A DNA stretch of 34,290 nt from DASUZB01 sp036377075 (GCA_036377075.1 DASUZB010000244.1:1-34290); one strand, 5' to 3'. Shown: positions 10,482 to 17,838, numbered from the stretch's first letter. Notes: generated by a model from the sequence alone, not told the origin. A program made the numbers and translations.

Positions 10482-10919
10482 GTGCTGCGCGAGTGCGTGT
10501 TCTGCGAGATCGTCTCCGGTGAGCTGCCAGCTGACCACGTCTACGAGGACGACCGCACGGTCGCCTTCATGGACATCAACCCGGCCACCTACGGCCACCT
10601 GCTGGTGGTCCCGCGCAACCACGTGCCCGACCTGATCGCCGCCGAGCCCGGCGACTGGCTCGCGGTGGCCGACACCGCCAGGCGCATGGCCGCGTGGGTC
10701 AGCGGCGGGCTCAAGGCCCACGGCGTCGACCTGCTGCAGTGCAACTCCGACGGCACCGTCGGCCACCAGACCGTGTTCCACCTCCACCTGCACGTCCTGC
10801 CGCGCTACGACCAGGACCAGCTCGGCGCCTGGTGGACCCAGGAGACCACCGACCCGTCCGAGGTCACCGAGGCCGCCCGCCAGCTGGTCGACTACGGCCG
10901 CCGCGCCGGACGAAGGTAG
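10482..10919 (+). CDS. HIT-family nucleotide hydrolase/transferase
   Basis: A 145-residue histidine-triad protein of the Hint/HIT branch, which hydrolyses phosphoramidates or adenylated nucleotides. The triad HLHLHVL places H100, H102 and H104. C5 and C8 near the N terminus (CVFCEI) match the zinc-binding cysteine pair common in bacterial HIT proteins, with H49-like histidine in RNHVPD. The start is the GTG at 10482, 5 nt after AGGAGG; an in-frame GTG at 10461 and an ATG at 10359 lack such a site and would add residues without family character. It converges with a methyltransferase gene only 11 nt away. Confidence 0.9.
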   Translation: MLRECVFCEIVSGELPADHVYEDDRTVAFMDINPATYGHLLVVPRNHVPDLIAAEPGDWLAVADTARRMAAWVSGGLKAHGVDLLQCNSDGTVGHQTVFHLHLHVLPRYDQDQLGAWWTQETTDPSEVTEAARQLVDYGRRAGRR

Positions 10920-10930
10920 CTGGTCGCTCC

Positions 10931-11698
10931 CTACGGCACCCGGAACGTCCAGAACACGTCGGTGCGGTAGGGGAGCGTCACCGTGGGCCGGCCGCGCAGC
11001 GCCGGGTGGCTGTCGAGCAGCCCGTCGAGCGCGGCCAGTACGCGGGCCCGCTCCGCCTCGCCGAGGGTGGCCACGAAGCTGACCGAGCCCATGCGGTCGC
11101 GCACCATCGCCCGGTCCCCGGTCTGGGCGTGGCTGAAGCCGTGCTCGCGCAGCGGCTGGAACAGGCCGGTAGCGGCGAACGCCTCCCGCCAGCGGCCGCT
11201 CAGGTAGCGCGGCGTGTCGCCGCGGTGCGGCTCGATGATCCTGGTCAGCTCCGCCACCCAGGGCACCGACTCGTCGCGCACGTTCCAGATCAGCCCGAGG
11301 CCGCCGCCGGGGCGCAGGACCCGGTGGATCTCGGCCAGGGCGCGGGCGCCGTCGAACCAGTGGAACGCCTGGCCCACCACCACCGCGTCGGCCGCGCCAT
11401 CCTCCAGGGGCATCGACTCGGCCGTGCCCGTCTCCACCCGCACCCCCGGCAGCGCGGTGGCCAGCCTGGCGCGCATGCCCGCCACCGGCTCGACCGCGAC
11501 CAGCTCGGCCCCGAACGGCAGCAGCTGCCTGGTCAGCTTGCCGGTCCCGGCGGCCAGGTCGACCACGGTGAGGCCGGGGCCGATGCCGAGCGCCTCGGCC
11601 AGCCAGGCGACCGCCCGCTCGGGGTAGCCGGGCCGGCCGCGCTCGTAGGCGTCGGCGGCGCGTTCGAAGCCTTCGGCGGCGGAGCGGTGGACGTCCAT
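10931..11698 (-). CDS. class I SAM-dependent methyltransferase
   Basis: A 255-residue methyltransferase of the Methyltransf_11/UbiE-like group. SAM motif I is VVDLAAGTGKLT (45-56), followed by VAVEPVAGM, then AVVVGQAFHWFD and LRPGGGLGLIWN. The FHWFD segment is frequent in actinobacterial proteins of this group; the methyl acceptor is unknown. An AGGAGG lies 12 nt before the ATG at 11698, slightly far. It is divergent from the acidic-protein gene and convergent with the HIT gene. Confidence 0.85.
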   Translation of the reverse strand: MDVHRSAAEGFERAADAYERGRPGYPERAVAWLAEALGIGPGLTVVDLAAGTGKLTRQLLPFGAELVAVEPVAGMRARLATALPGVRVETGTAESMPLEDGAADAVVVGQAFHWFDGARALAEIHRVLRPGGGLGLIWNVRDESVPWVAELTRIIEPHRGDTPRYLSGRWREAFAATGLFQPLREHGFSHAQTGDRAMVRDRMGSVSFVATLGEAERARVLAALDGLLDSHPALRGRPTVTLPYRTDVFWTFRVP

Positions 11699-11814
11699 CT
11701 CGTTGCGGTACCTCCTGCCTGGCGCTCTTGCGGGCAGCCTTGCGATGGTGCGAGTGTTCTGGCGGTTGGTGCTGGCGCACTCGTCACGTTAGCGCGAACC
11801 CCCGAGGAGGCACG

Positions 11815-12723
11815 ATGACCGAACGCTACGGCTTCAGCTTCGGCGAGGACGACCCCGCGTCCCGCCGTGGCCCGGGGATCACCGGGCAGCGCGGGGACGA
11901 GCCACCCAGCCCGCCGCGGCGCGCCGACGTCCGCGAGATCGACCTCACCGAGGACGACGAGGACGAGCGCGACCTGGCCGAGGCCGAGGCCGCCGAGCGC
12001 GTCGAGCGCCTCCGCGAGGCCACCCGTGAGGAAGAGGGCGACAGGGCCACCTCCCTGTTCCCCCCGGCCGACGAGCGCCAGGACGGCGCCGAGGGGGCTG
12101 GCGCGCGTCAGCCGACCAGCCCCGACGACGACCAGCCGGAGGAGGCGGCCGAGGCCGCCGACGAGGCGCCGCAGGCGTACGAGGTCGGCTCGCCGGTGCC
12201 GGCCGCCGCCGAGGGCGAGCGGGACGAGGAGGAGGCCCGCGCGGATGGCGCGGCCACGGTCGACATCAGCGCCCTGCCCGACGAGGTCGACGAGGACGCC
12301 GACCAGGAGCCCTCCGCCGGCATGGCCCTCGCCCCCGCCACGCCGCTGCTCCGCTCCGAGGGGACCGACGCGAAGGCGGTCGAGGCCGCCGCACCGGAGG
12401 ACGCCGGCGCCGGGACCGGGGTGGCGTCGGCCGGCGCCACCCCGGCGCCACGCTCCGGCGCGCTGCTGGCGACGGACGCCGAAGCGGTCAGGCGGCAGTT
12501 CCTCGACATCCAGGCCGCCTTCGTCGACGAGCCCCGCCAGGCCGTCGAGCAGGCGAGCGAGCTGGTCGAGGCGCTGCACCAGAAGGTGCTCGAGTCGCTC
12601 GACGCCGAGCGGGAGCAGCTCGACGACTCCCTCGCCGGCGACGAGCCGACCACCGAGGACCTGCGCGTCGCGCTGCGCGCCTACCGCGCCTACGTCGACC
12701 GCCTGCTCGGCCTGCACCTGTAG
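11815..12723 (+). CDS. acidic, largely disordered protein with conserved actinobacterial C-terminal domain
   Basis: A 302-residue protein not assigned a function. Residues ~1-210 are extremely rich in Glu, Asp, Ala and Pro and are probably disordered. Residues ~215-302 form a helical domain (VRRQFLDIQAAFVDEPRQAV ... DLRVALRAYRAYVDRLL). From memory, many actinobacteria encode small proteins ending with a similar domain (WRDIQ.GFVDDPR...LRVALRQYRSF). The ATG 11815 follows GAGGAGG by 4 nt. A hairpin at 12736-12766 ends the unit. It stands alone between a divergent methyltransferase and a convergent TetR gene. No membrane segment or signal peptide is visible. Confidence 0.8.
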   Translation: MTERYGFSFGEDDPASRRGPGITGQRGDEPPSPPRRADVREIDLTEDDEDERDLAEAEAAERVERLREATREEEGDRATSLFPPADERQDGAEGAGARQPTSPDDDQPEEAAEAADEAPQAYEVGSPVPAAAEGERDEEEARADGAATVDISALPDEVDEDADQEPSAGMALAPATPLLRSEGTDAKAVEAAAPEDAGAGTGVASAGATPAPRSGALLATDAEAVRRQFLDIQAAFVDEPRQAVEQASELVEALHQKVLESLDAEREQLDDSLAGDEPTTEDLRVALRAYRAYVDRLLGLHL

Positions 12724-12735
12724 GCAGCCGCGCAA

Positions 12736-12766
12736 GTGTCCGAGAACCTATTCGGTTTCCGGACAC
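12736..12766. terminator. bidirectional terminator-like hairpin
   Basis: GTGTCCG-GAACC arm pairs with GGTT-CGGACAC around a short TATTC loop: about 12 pairs with one mismatch. It begins 12 nt after the stop of the acidic-protein gene and lies before the stop of the convergent TetR gene (12824). No T tract follows, as is common in high-GC actinobacteria. Confidence 0.6.
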
Positions 12767-12823
12767 GGCCATGCTGGTCACCCGGGCGAGGGCGCCATCT
12801 ACGGGCCATTCCGAAGCGCCCGG

Positions 12824-13411
12824 CTACCCGGTCAGGCGGTCGATCAACGCGTCGACGGCCGCCTGACCGGTCGCCAGCGCCGCCTCCGGGTCCTCCGACC
12901 GGGCGATCAGCAGGGCCGCCTCGTTGACCGCGGCGAGCAGCATGTGGGCGAGGAGGTCGACGTCGCCCGGCGGCAGCCGGCCCTCGCGGGCGAGCCGTCG
13001 CATGGTGGCCCGCAGGCCGCCGAGGATGTGCCGCTCGTCGATCTCGCGCCACCTGGTCCAGCCGACCACCGACGGCGGGTCGAGCAGGGCGATCCGTTGG
13101 ACGGCGGGGTCGAGCGCCATCCGCAGCCAGGCGCTGAAGCCGGCCCGGAGGCTCGCGACCGGGTCGGGCGCGGCCCGCGCCGCCTCCGCGGCCGTGGCCG
13201 CGATCTCGGCCACCACGCGGTCGAGCACGGCGTCGAACAACGCCTCCTTGGTCTCGAAGTGGTGGTAGAGGGATCCCCGCGTCACTCCCGCCGCTCCGAG
13301 GATCGCGCCGATGGAGGTGTCCTCGTAGCCGTGCGCGCCGAAGAGTTTGCGCCCGGCCTGGACCAGGCGCTCGCGCGTCGCTCTGCCCTTCTCGATCCGG
13401 AGGTCCGCCAT
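12824..13411 (-). CDS. TetR/AcrR-family transcriptional regulator
   Basis: A 195-residue TetR-type repressor. The N-terminal DNA-binding part has the typical order: ERLVQAGRKLFGAHGYEDTSIGAI, then recognition helix region VTRGSLYHHF (43-52) and ETKEALFD. The remaining ~135 residues are the variable ligand-binding domain. The ATG at 13411 is used because the family begins with a short charged lead (MADLRIEKGR); the site upstream is weak. It is divergent from the alpha/beta hydrolase gene, with a large inverted repeat between the starts, so it likely represses that gene and itself. The ligand is unknown, possibly a substrate of the hydrolase. Confidence 0.92.
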   Translation of the reverse strand: MADLRIEKGRATRERLVQAGRKLFGAHGYEDTSIGAILGAAGVTRGSLYHHFETKEALFDAVLDRVVAEIAATAAEAARAAPDPVASLRAGFSAWLRMALDPAVQRIALLDPPSVVGWTRWREIDERHILGGLRATMRRLAREGRLPPGDVDLLAHMLLAAVNEAALLIARSEDPEAALATGQAAVDALIDRLTG

Positions 13412-13426
13412 GGGACCGATCGTATA

Positions 13427-13465
13427 CCGACTGCCGGTTTGGTAAGATTCCAAACCATCAGTCGG
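13427..13465. promoter_or_regulatory. double TetR-type operator between divergent genes
   Basis: Two 16-bp arms (13427-13442 and 13450-13465) are inverted repeats with 14 of 16 matches around a 7-nt centre. Each arm also carries its own partial dyad: ACCG...CGGT around 13426-13438, and AAACC-7 nt-GGTTT at 13452-13468. The repeated half-site is close to AAACCGACTG, a pattern usual for TetR operators. TAAGAT (13443-13448), a -10 candidate for the hydrolase gene, lies inside the dyad. Confidence 0.75.
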
Positions 13466-13494
13466 TTTGTTAGTGAAGGCGCAAGGAGGCACCC

Positions 13495-14331
13495 ATGGCG
13501 ACGACCGCAACGATGGGCACGGTGGACGTGGACGGTATCCGGGTCGCCTACCGGGAGCTGGGGACGGGCCCGGCGGTGCTGCTGCTGCACGGCTGGCCGA
13601 CCTCGTCGCAGCTCTGGCGCGAGGTGATGGTCCCGGTCGCCCGTTCCAACCGCGCGGTTGCAGTGGACCTGCCCGGCTTCGGCGCGTCCGACAAGCCGCT
13701 CGACCGGCGCTACGGCTTCGACCTGTTCGAGCGCACCATCGAGCTGCTGCTCGCGCAGCTCGGCATCGGCCGTACCGCGATCGCCGTCCACGACCTCGGC
13801 GGGCCGGTCGGGGTCCGCTGGGCCATCCGCAACCCGCAGCGCGTGACCAGGCTCGCGCTGCTCAACACCCTGCTGTACCCGGAGTTCTCCGAGGCGCTTC
13901 TGGAATTCGTGAAGGTGCTCAGCGACCGCGCGACGCGTGGCTCGCTGACCAGCCCGGAAGGCCTCGAATCGGTGATGAGGCTGGGTCTGGCCGACCAGTC
14001 GCACCTCACCGACGAGCTGCTCGAGGCCGTGCGGGAGCCGTTCCGCACCGAGGAGTCGCGCCGTGCCCTCGCCCACGCGGGCATCCAGCTGGAGCTCGAG
14101 GGATTCGCTGAGATCGGCAGGCGCCTGCACGAGCTTCGCGTACCGGTCCGGATCGTCTACGGCGCGCGCGACCAGCTCCTGCCCGACGTGGCCGAGACGA
14201 TGGCGCGCGCCGAGCGGGACCTGCCGCAGGCCGTGACGACCGTGCTCCCCGACTGTGGCCACTTCCTCCAGCTGGAGGCCCCGCGGCAGGTGGGCGAGCT
14301 GCTGGCGCGCTTCTTCGCCGAGGCGGACTAG
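13495..14331 (+). CDS. alpha/beta hydrolase with Asp nucleophile (dehalogenase/epoxide-hydrolase type)
   Basis: A 278-residue alpha/beta hydrolase. LLLHGWPTSSQLW (30-41) holds the oxyanion-hole HGWP. The nucleophile elbow is VHDLGG with D100, not serine, a feature of epoxide hydrolases, haloalkane dehalogenases and fluoroacetate dehalogenases. The residue after D100 is Leu, whereas classical haloalkane dehalogenases have Trp, so substrate class cannot be fixed. The acid is probably in YGARDQLLPD and the base histidine in DCGHFLQLE. AGGAGG sits 5-6 nt before ATG 13495. It is divergent from the TetR gene; its stop codon overlaps the stop of the convergent YCII gene. Confidence 0.88.
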   Translation: MATTATMGTVDVDGIRVAYRELGTGPAVLLLHGWPTSSQLWREVMVPVARSNRAVAVDLPGFGASDKPLDRRYGFDLFERTIELLLAQLGIGRTAIAVHDLGGPVGVRWAIRNPQRVTRLALLNTLLYPEFSEALLEFVKVLSDRATRGSLTSPEGLESVMRLGLADQSHLTDELLEAVREPFRTEESRRALAHAGIQLELEGFAEIGRRLHELRVPVRIVYGARDQLLPDVAETMARAERDLPQAVTTVLPDCGHFLQLEAPRQVGELLARFFAEAD

Positions 14332-14945
14332 GCCGACGGTCGTGCGGGCCGGCCGCCGAACTGCCAGTCGTGCACCTCGACGTGGGCGTAGAGGCCGGCC
14401 CGCACGAAGGGCTCGTCCGCCAGCATGGCGTCCACGGCGGCACGGTCGGGCAGCTCGACCAGCATCGCGCTGCCGACCCAGGCCGTGCCGTCGTCGGCGA
14501 GCAGCGGCCCGCGCTCGACGAAGCGCCGCTGGTAGCCATGCTCGACGAAGTAGCGGCGGTGCGCTTCGAGCAGCTCCGCGCGCCTGCCGCTCGTCCCTGG
14601 CTTGCCGTGGCCGATGACCAGGAACCGCTTCCCGACGGACGGGTCGGCCTCGAACTCCCACATGGTGCGCCCCAGGGCGTTCCGCCAGCGGCGTACCAGC
14701 ACCTCACCGTAGACGCCGGCCTGGTAGTACGGCTCCTCGAAGGCGAACACCCGCACCGCCTCGGCGTCGGGCAGGTCGACCATGTGCATGCTGCCGGTGT
14801 GGGCCGTCCGGTCCGGCGTCAGGGTCGGGCCTCGCGCGATCATCGCGTCGGCGTACCGGTCCATGAACGACTGGTGGGCCTCGGCGAGCTCCTCGAGCAG
14901 CTTCCCGCTGCCCGGTCTGTCGCGGCAGTAGAAGAAGTACTCCAC
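14328..14945 (-). CDS. tandem YCII-domain protein
   Basis: A 205-residue protein with two YCII (dimeric alpha/beta barrel) domains in a row. The first covers about residues 1-95 (VEYFFYCRDRPGSG ... AHTGSMHMVDLPDAEAV). The second spans about 110-200 (RFLVIGHGKPGTSGRRAELLEAHRRYF ... GSAMLVELPDRAAVDAML). YCII proteins are usually single-domain and dimeric; here the fusion may make the pair in one chain. The start is GTG 14945, 5-6 nt after GGAGG. It follows the cupin gene by 17 nt, so they form one operon. The stop TAG overlaps that of the convergent hydrolase gene in the palindrome CTAG. Exact enzyme role is unknown. Confidence 0.85.
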   Translation of the reverse strand: MEYFFYCRDRPGSGKLLEELAEAHQSFMDRYADAMIARGPTLTPDRTAHTGSMHMVDLPDAEAVRVFAFEEPYYQAGVYGEVLVRRWRNALGRTMWEFEADPSVGKRFLVIGHGKPGTSGRRAELLEAHRRYFVEHGYQRRFVERGPLLADDGTAWVGSAMLVELPDRAAVDAMLADEPFVRAGLYAHVEVHDWQFGGRPARPSA

Positions 14946-14962
14946 GGTTCCCTCCGGGGTGG

Positions 14963-15283
14963 TCAGCCGAGCCTTGGTCCTACGAACACCAGCAGGACGG
15001 CCGGGTCGGGGCCGAGGTTCTTGAGCGCGTGCGCGGTGCCCGCCGGGGCGAGCAGGGCCTCGTACTGGGCCAGCTCCGCGCTGTCGTCGCCGACCGTGGC
15101 GAGCACCCGGCCGGCCATCACCACCAGCACCTTGTCGGAGCTCTCGTGCACGTGGAGGTGCTGCTCCTGGCCGGGGTCGAGGCAGTAGAGGTCGGTGAGG
15201 GTCCGGTCGGTCTCGAACAGGCGGTGCTTGGCCATGCGCCGCTCGTCGAACGCGATCACCTCGGCCAGCCGCCGCCGCTGCAC
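14963..15283 (-). CDS. small single-domain cupin protein
   Basis: A 106-residue cupin. HLHVHESSDKV supplies metal-binding candidates H42, H44, H46 and the following acidic residues, and H85 in AGTAHALKNLG completes the site. LVVMAGRVLATVGDD is the central turn between cupin motifs 1 and 2. The start is GTG 15283 with AGGAG 6-7 nt before it. It is the first gene of a two-gene operon with the YCII gene. Small cupins of this kind may be dioxygenase-like, isomerases or ligand-binding proteins; this cannot be resolved here. Confidence 0.85.
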   Translation of the reverse strand: MQRRRLAEVIAFDERRMAKHRLFETDRTLTDLYCLDPGQEQHLHVHESSDKVLVVMAGRVLATVGDDSAELAQYEALLAPAGTAHALKNLGPDPAVLLVFVGPRLG

Positions 15284-15403
15284 GCTTCGCTCCTTTGTTC
15301 AAACGGTCGGTGGGCCTGCGCCGCTCTGTGCGCTGGCTTCCCCCGTCGCTCCGTCGTCGCCAGGGGCTCCTCCGTCGCTCCTCCGTCCAGCCAGCGCGCG
15401 GCT

Positions 15404-15441
15404 CCGGCCCACCTCCCTAAACCCGGCCCACCTCCCTAAAC
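15404..15441. repeat. 19-bp perfect tandem repeat in a gene-free stretch
   Basis: CCGGCCCACCTCCCTAAAC occurs twice head to tail. It lies within 15284-15612, a 329-base stretch without a gene between the cupin and aminopeptidase genes. The same stretch has degenerate TCCGTCGCTCC repeats (15346-15387), a TAGACT -10 candidate (15519-15524) for the aminopeptidase and a GGCGCC-rich leader. Nothing else was recognised there. Confidence 0.6.
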
Positions 15442-15612
15442 CGAGCCGCGGCTCGCCGGTCTGTTGCGCTGCGGCGCACCGGTCGGGAGCAGGGCAGCCC
15501 GATGCTCGCGCGCCAGACTAGACTGTGCGGCGCCGAGGCGCCTGGCGCCGGCTCGCCCGCTACGCTGCCGCGCCGACGGTTCGCCCGCCGCACGTGCTCA
15601 GGTGGAGGATCG

Positions 15613-17106
15613 ATGGTCAAGGTCGCAACTGCCAACTCCGACGCGCTCCGCGCCGACGCCGACCTCCTGGTCGTACCCGTCTTCGCCGGCCGCGACCTCG
15701 GTCCCGGCGCCGCCGAGGCGCTGGCCGCGCTCGGCACGCCGCACGAGCTGTTGCTGGAGGCACGGGGCTTCGAGGGCAAGGCCAAGCAGGCGATGGTGCT
15801 GCCGACCTTCGGGCGCCTGCCGGCCGCCGAGCTGCTCCTGGTCGGCCTCGGTGAGCGCGACCAGGTCGACACCGAGGCGCTGCGCCGCGCCACCGCGGTC
15901 GCGCTGCGCAGCGCGGGCCGCGCCCGGCGGGCGGTGACGACCCTTGCCCAGGTCCTGCCCGACGACCCGGAGGGCGCGGTGGAGGCCGTGTCCGAGGGCG
16001 CCCACCTGGGTGCCTACCGGTTCGACAAGTACAAGGCGGCCACCCGCGAGGACAGCGCCGCGGAGAACGGCCGGCTCGCCGAGCTGACCATTTCCGTCCC
16101 TGACGGCGGCGGCGGGCTCGACGCGGCCGCGACCAGGGGCGAGGTCCGGGCGCGGGCCACCAACCTGGCGCGCGACCTCTCCAACGAGCCGGCCAGCAGC
16201 CTGCACCCCGAGGACCTGGCCGAGGCCGCCCGCCGGCTGGTCGACAAGGGCATCACCGTGACCGTCAAGGACGAGCGCGCCCTCGCCGCCGAGGGTTTCG
16301 GCGGCATCATCGGGGTCGGCCAGGGAGCCGCCAACCCGCCCCGCCTGGTTGAGCTGCGCTACGAGCCCGAGGGCGCCCGCGGCCGGGTGGTCCTGGTGGG
16401 CAAGGGCATCACCTTCGACTCCGGCGGCCTGTCGCTGAAGCCGTCCGAGGGCATGGAGGCGATGAAGACCGACATGTCCGGCGCGGCGGCCATCGTCGGG
16501 GTGATGAGCGCCTTGGCCGACCTGGGCGTCGGCGTCGCCGTCACCGGCTACCTCGCCACCGCGGAGAACATGCCGTCCGGCAGCGCCACCCGCCCGGGCG
16601 ACGTGCTCACCATGCGCAACGGCAAGACCGTCGAGGTGCTCAACACCGACGCCGAGGGGCGCCTGGTGATGGCCGACGCCCTCGCCTACGGCGCCGAGAG
16701 CGAGCCGGACGCGATGGTGGACGTGGCCACCCTGACCGGCGCCTGCATGGTCGCGCTCGGCATGAAGTACACGGGCCTGATGAGCAACGACGACGCCCTC
16801 GCCGCCGAGCTGCTCGACGCCGCCGCCGAGGCCGGCGAGCCGGCCTGGCGGCTGCCCCTGCCGCGGGAGTACCACAAGCAGGTGGAGGGCGAGGTCGCCG
16901 ACCTCAAGAACGTCGGCACGCGCTGGGGCGGCGCCCTCAACGCCGGCCTGTTCCTCGAGGAGTTCGTCGCCAACCGGCCCTGGGCCCACCTGGACATCGC
17001 CGGGCCTGCCCGCGCCGACGAGGCCGACGCCCACATCCCGAAGGGCTCCACCGGCGTCGCCGTCCGCACCCTCCTGTCCTGGCTGGAGCGCCGCGGAGCG
17101 CGCTGA
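15613..17106 (+). CDS. pepA: leucyl aminopeptidase, M17 family
   Basis: A 497-residue cytosolic aminopeptidase that removes N-terminal residues using two metal ions. The catalytic part is clear: VGKGITFDSGGLSLKP with K264 and D269, DMSGAA, and NTDAEGRL at 344-351 with the D and E ligands and the catalytic Arg. The N-terminal ~170 residues are the variable macro-like domain. Length is normal. The ATG at 15613 is preceded by GGAGG 4-5 nt away; an in-frame upstream ATG/GTG region lacks protein character. It ends just before repeat copy 3. Confidence 0.95.
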   Translation: MVKVATANSDALRADADLLVVPVFAGRDLGPGAAEALAALGTPHELLLEARGFEGKAKQAMVLPTFGRLPAAELLLVGLGERDQVDTEALRRATAVALRSAGRARRAVTTLAQVLPDDPEGAVEAVSEGAHLGAYRFDKYKAATREDSAAENGRLAELTISVPDGGGGLDAAATRGEVRARATNLARDLSNEPASSLHPEDLAEAARRLVDKGITVTVKDERALAAEGFGGIIGVGQGAANPPRLVELRYEPEGARGRVVLVGKGITFDSGGLSLKPSEGMEAMKTDMSGAAAIVGVMSALADLGVGVAVTGYLATAENMPSGSATRPGDVLTMRNGKTVEVLNTDAEGRLVMADALAYGAESEPDAMVDVATLTGACMVALGMKYTGLMSNDDALAAELLDAAAEAGEPAWRLPLPREYHKQVEGEVADLKNVGTRWGGALNAGLFLEEFVANRPWAHLDIAGPARADEADAHIPKGSTGVAVRTLLSWLERRGAR

Positions 17107-17109
17107 CAA

Positions 17110-17240
17110 GGCCAGAGGATCCCGCCACAGCACCCGACGCCAGCCGGATCCCGCCGCAGCATCCTGGGGCCCAGGCAGGGATCCCGCCGCAGTACCCGAT
17201 GGGGGGGTCTGGGGGGGAGCTGTCTCGGGCTCCCCCCCGG
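17110..17240 (-). repeat. 3'-end hairpin repeat, copy 3 (best formed)
   Basis: Lies between the pepA stop and the stop of the convergent 173-residue gene at 17242. Read on the minus strand it begins 3 nt after that stop. The hairpin has a perfect 10-bp stem GGGGGGGAGC/GCTCCCCCCC (17238-17229 with 17220-17211) and loop CCGAGACA, the same loop as copy 2. The plus strand then has three GGATCCCGCC motifs at 17117, 17146 and 17179, each followed by CAG and a CACCCGA/CATCC/TACCCGA variant, so the tail is itself made of ~30-bp direct repeats. Confidence 0.8.
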
Positions 17241-17241
17241 A

Positions 17242-17763
17242 TCAATCGAGAGGCCCGGCGGCGCGGATGCGCTGGACCGCCTTGAGGGCGGCCTGCAGGT
17301 CGCGGATCCAGTCGGCCTGGTGGCTCCCGACCAGGCGGACGCACCAGGCGAGGGCGTCGCTGCGGCTGCGCGCCACGCCGGCCTCGATCAGGGTGTCGAG
17401 CACGGCCCGCTCCGGCAGGCGCAGGCGCGTCATCACCGGCACGCTCAGGTTGGTGAACAGGACCTTCTGGTCGCCGCAGGCGGCGCCCCAGGAGACCTTG
17501 CGCCCGAAGCGGTGCTCGGCCTCGGTGGCGATGCGCATGCGCTGCTCGCGGGTTTCCTCGCGGAAGCGCTTGACCCGCTCGAGGCAGGCACGGGCGGCGG
17601 CGGCCTCGGAGGTACCTCGCGGCCGCTGGGGCGCGGGCAGCTCGCCGACCACGAGGATCTCCTCGCTGTCCACGCTGACCCTGGCGGCGCCCTCGAACCA
17701 GCCGCTGGGGAGCCGCTCGCTGAACCAGCCGGAGACCTGCTCGCTGATGGGCTTGGGGTGCAT
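17242..17763 (-). CDS. conserved actinobacterial protein of unknown function
   Basis: A 173-residue protein without an assigned function. It has an N-terminal segment VSGWFSERLPSGWF, a beta-like DSEEILVVGELP, a basic helical stretch RVKRFREETREQRMRIATEAEHRFGRK, then SVPVMTRLRLPER, VLDTLIEAGVARSRSDALAWCV. The last segment resembles a ribbon-helix-helix type regulator (LRLPERAVLDTLIEAGVARSRSDAL), so DNA binding is possible. From memory, near-identical proteins occur in many actinobacteria. No ribosome site precedes the ATG; a -10 box lies 6-9 nt upstream, suggesting a leaderless mRNA. It is followed by hairpin repeat copy 3. Confidence 0.82.
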   Translation of the reverse strand: MHPKPISEQVSGWFSERLPSGWFEGAARVSVDSEEILVVGELPAPQRPRGTSEAAAARACLERVKRFREETREQRMRIATEAEHRFGRKVSWGAACGDQKVLFTNLSVPVMTRLRLPERAVLDTLIEAGVARSRSDALAWCVRLVGSHQADWIRDLQAALKAVQRIRAAGPLD

Positions 17764-17769
17764 CCGATT

Positions 17770-17778
17770 ACAGTATTA
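17770..17778 (-). promoter_or_regulatory. candidate -10 box for the 173-residue protein gene (leaderless)
   Basis: On the minus strand TAATACTGT contains TAATAC (17778-17773) and TACTGT (17775-17770). They lie 9 and 6 nt before ATG 17763. A TTTTGG segment is near the -35 distance. No ribosome site precedes the ATG. Confidence 0.5.
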
Positions 17779-17823
17779 CGGACCGTGGGGGAACCAAAAG
17801 CCTGGCTGCGGCGAACCAAGGGC

Positions 17824-17838
17824 ATGAAAGCGTTTCAT
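17824..17838. promoter_or_regulatory. 15-bp palindrome, possible operator
   Basis: ATGAAAGCGTTTCAT is a perfect 6-3-6 inverted repeat between two divergent genes (17763 and the M20 gene). Its core is like LacI/GalR-type operators (TGAAA-CG-TTTCA), though those usually have even spacing. No LacI-type regulator is encoded in the window. Confidence 0.45.
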
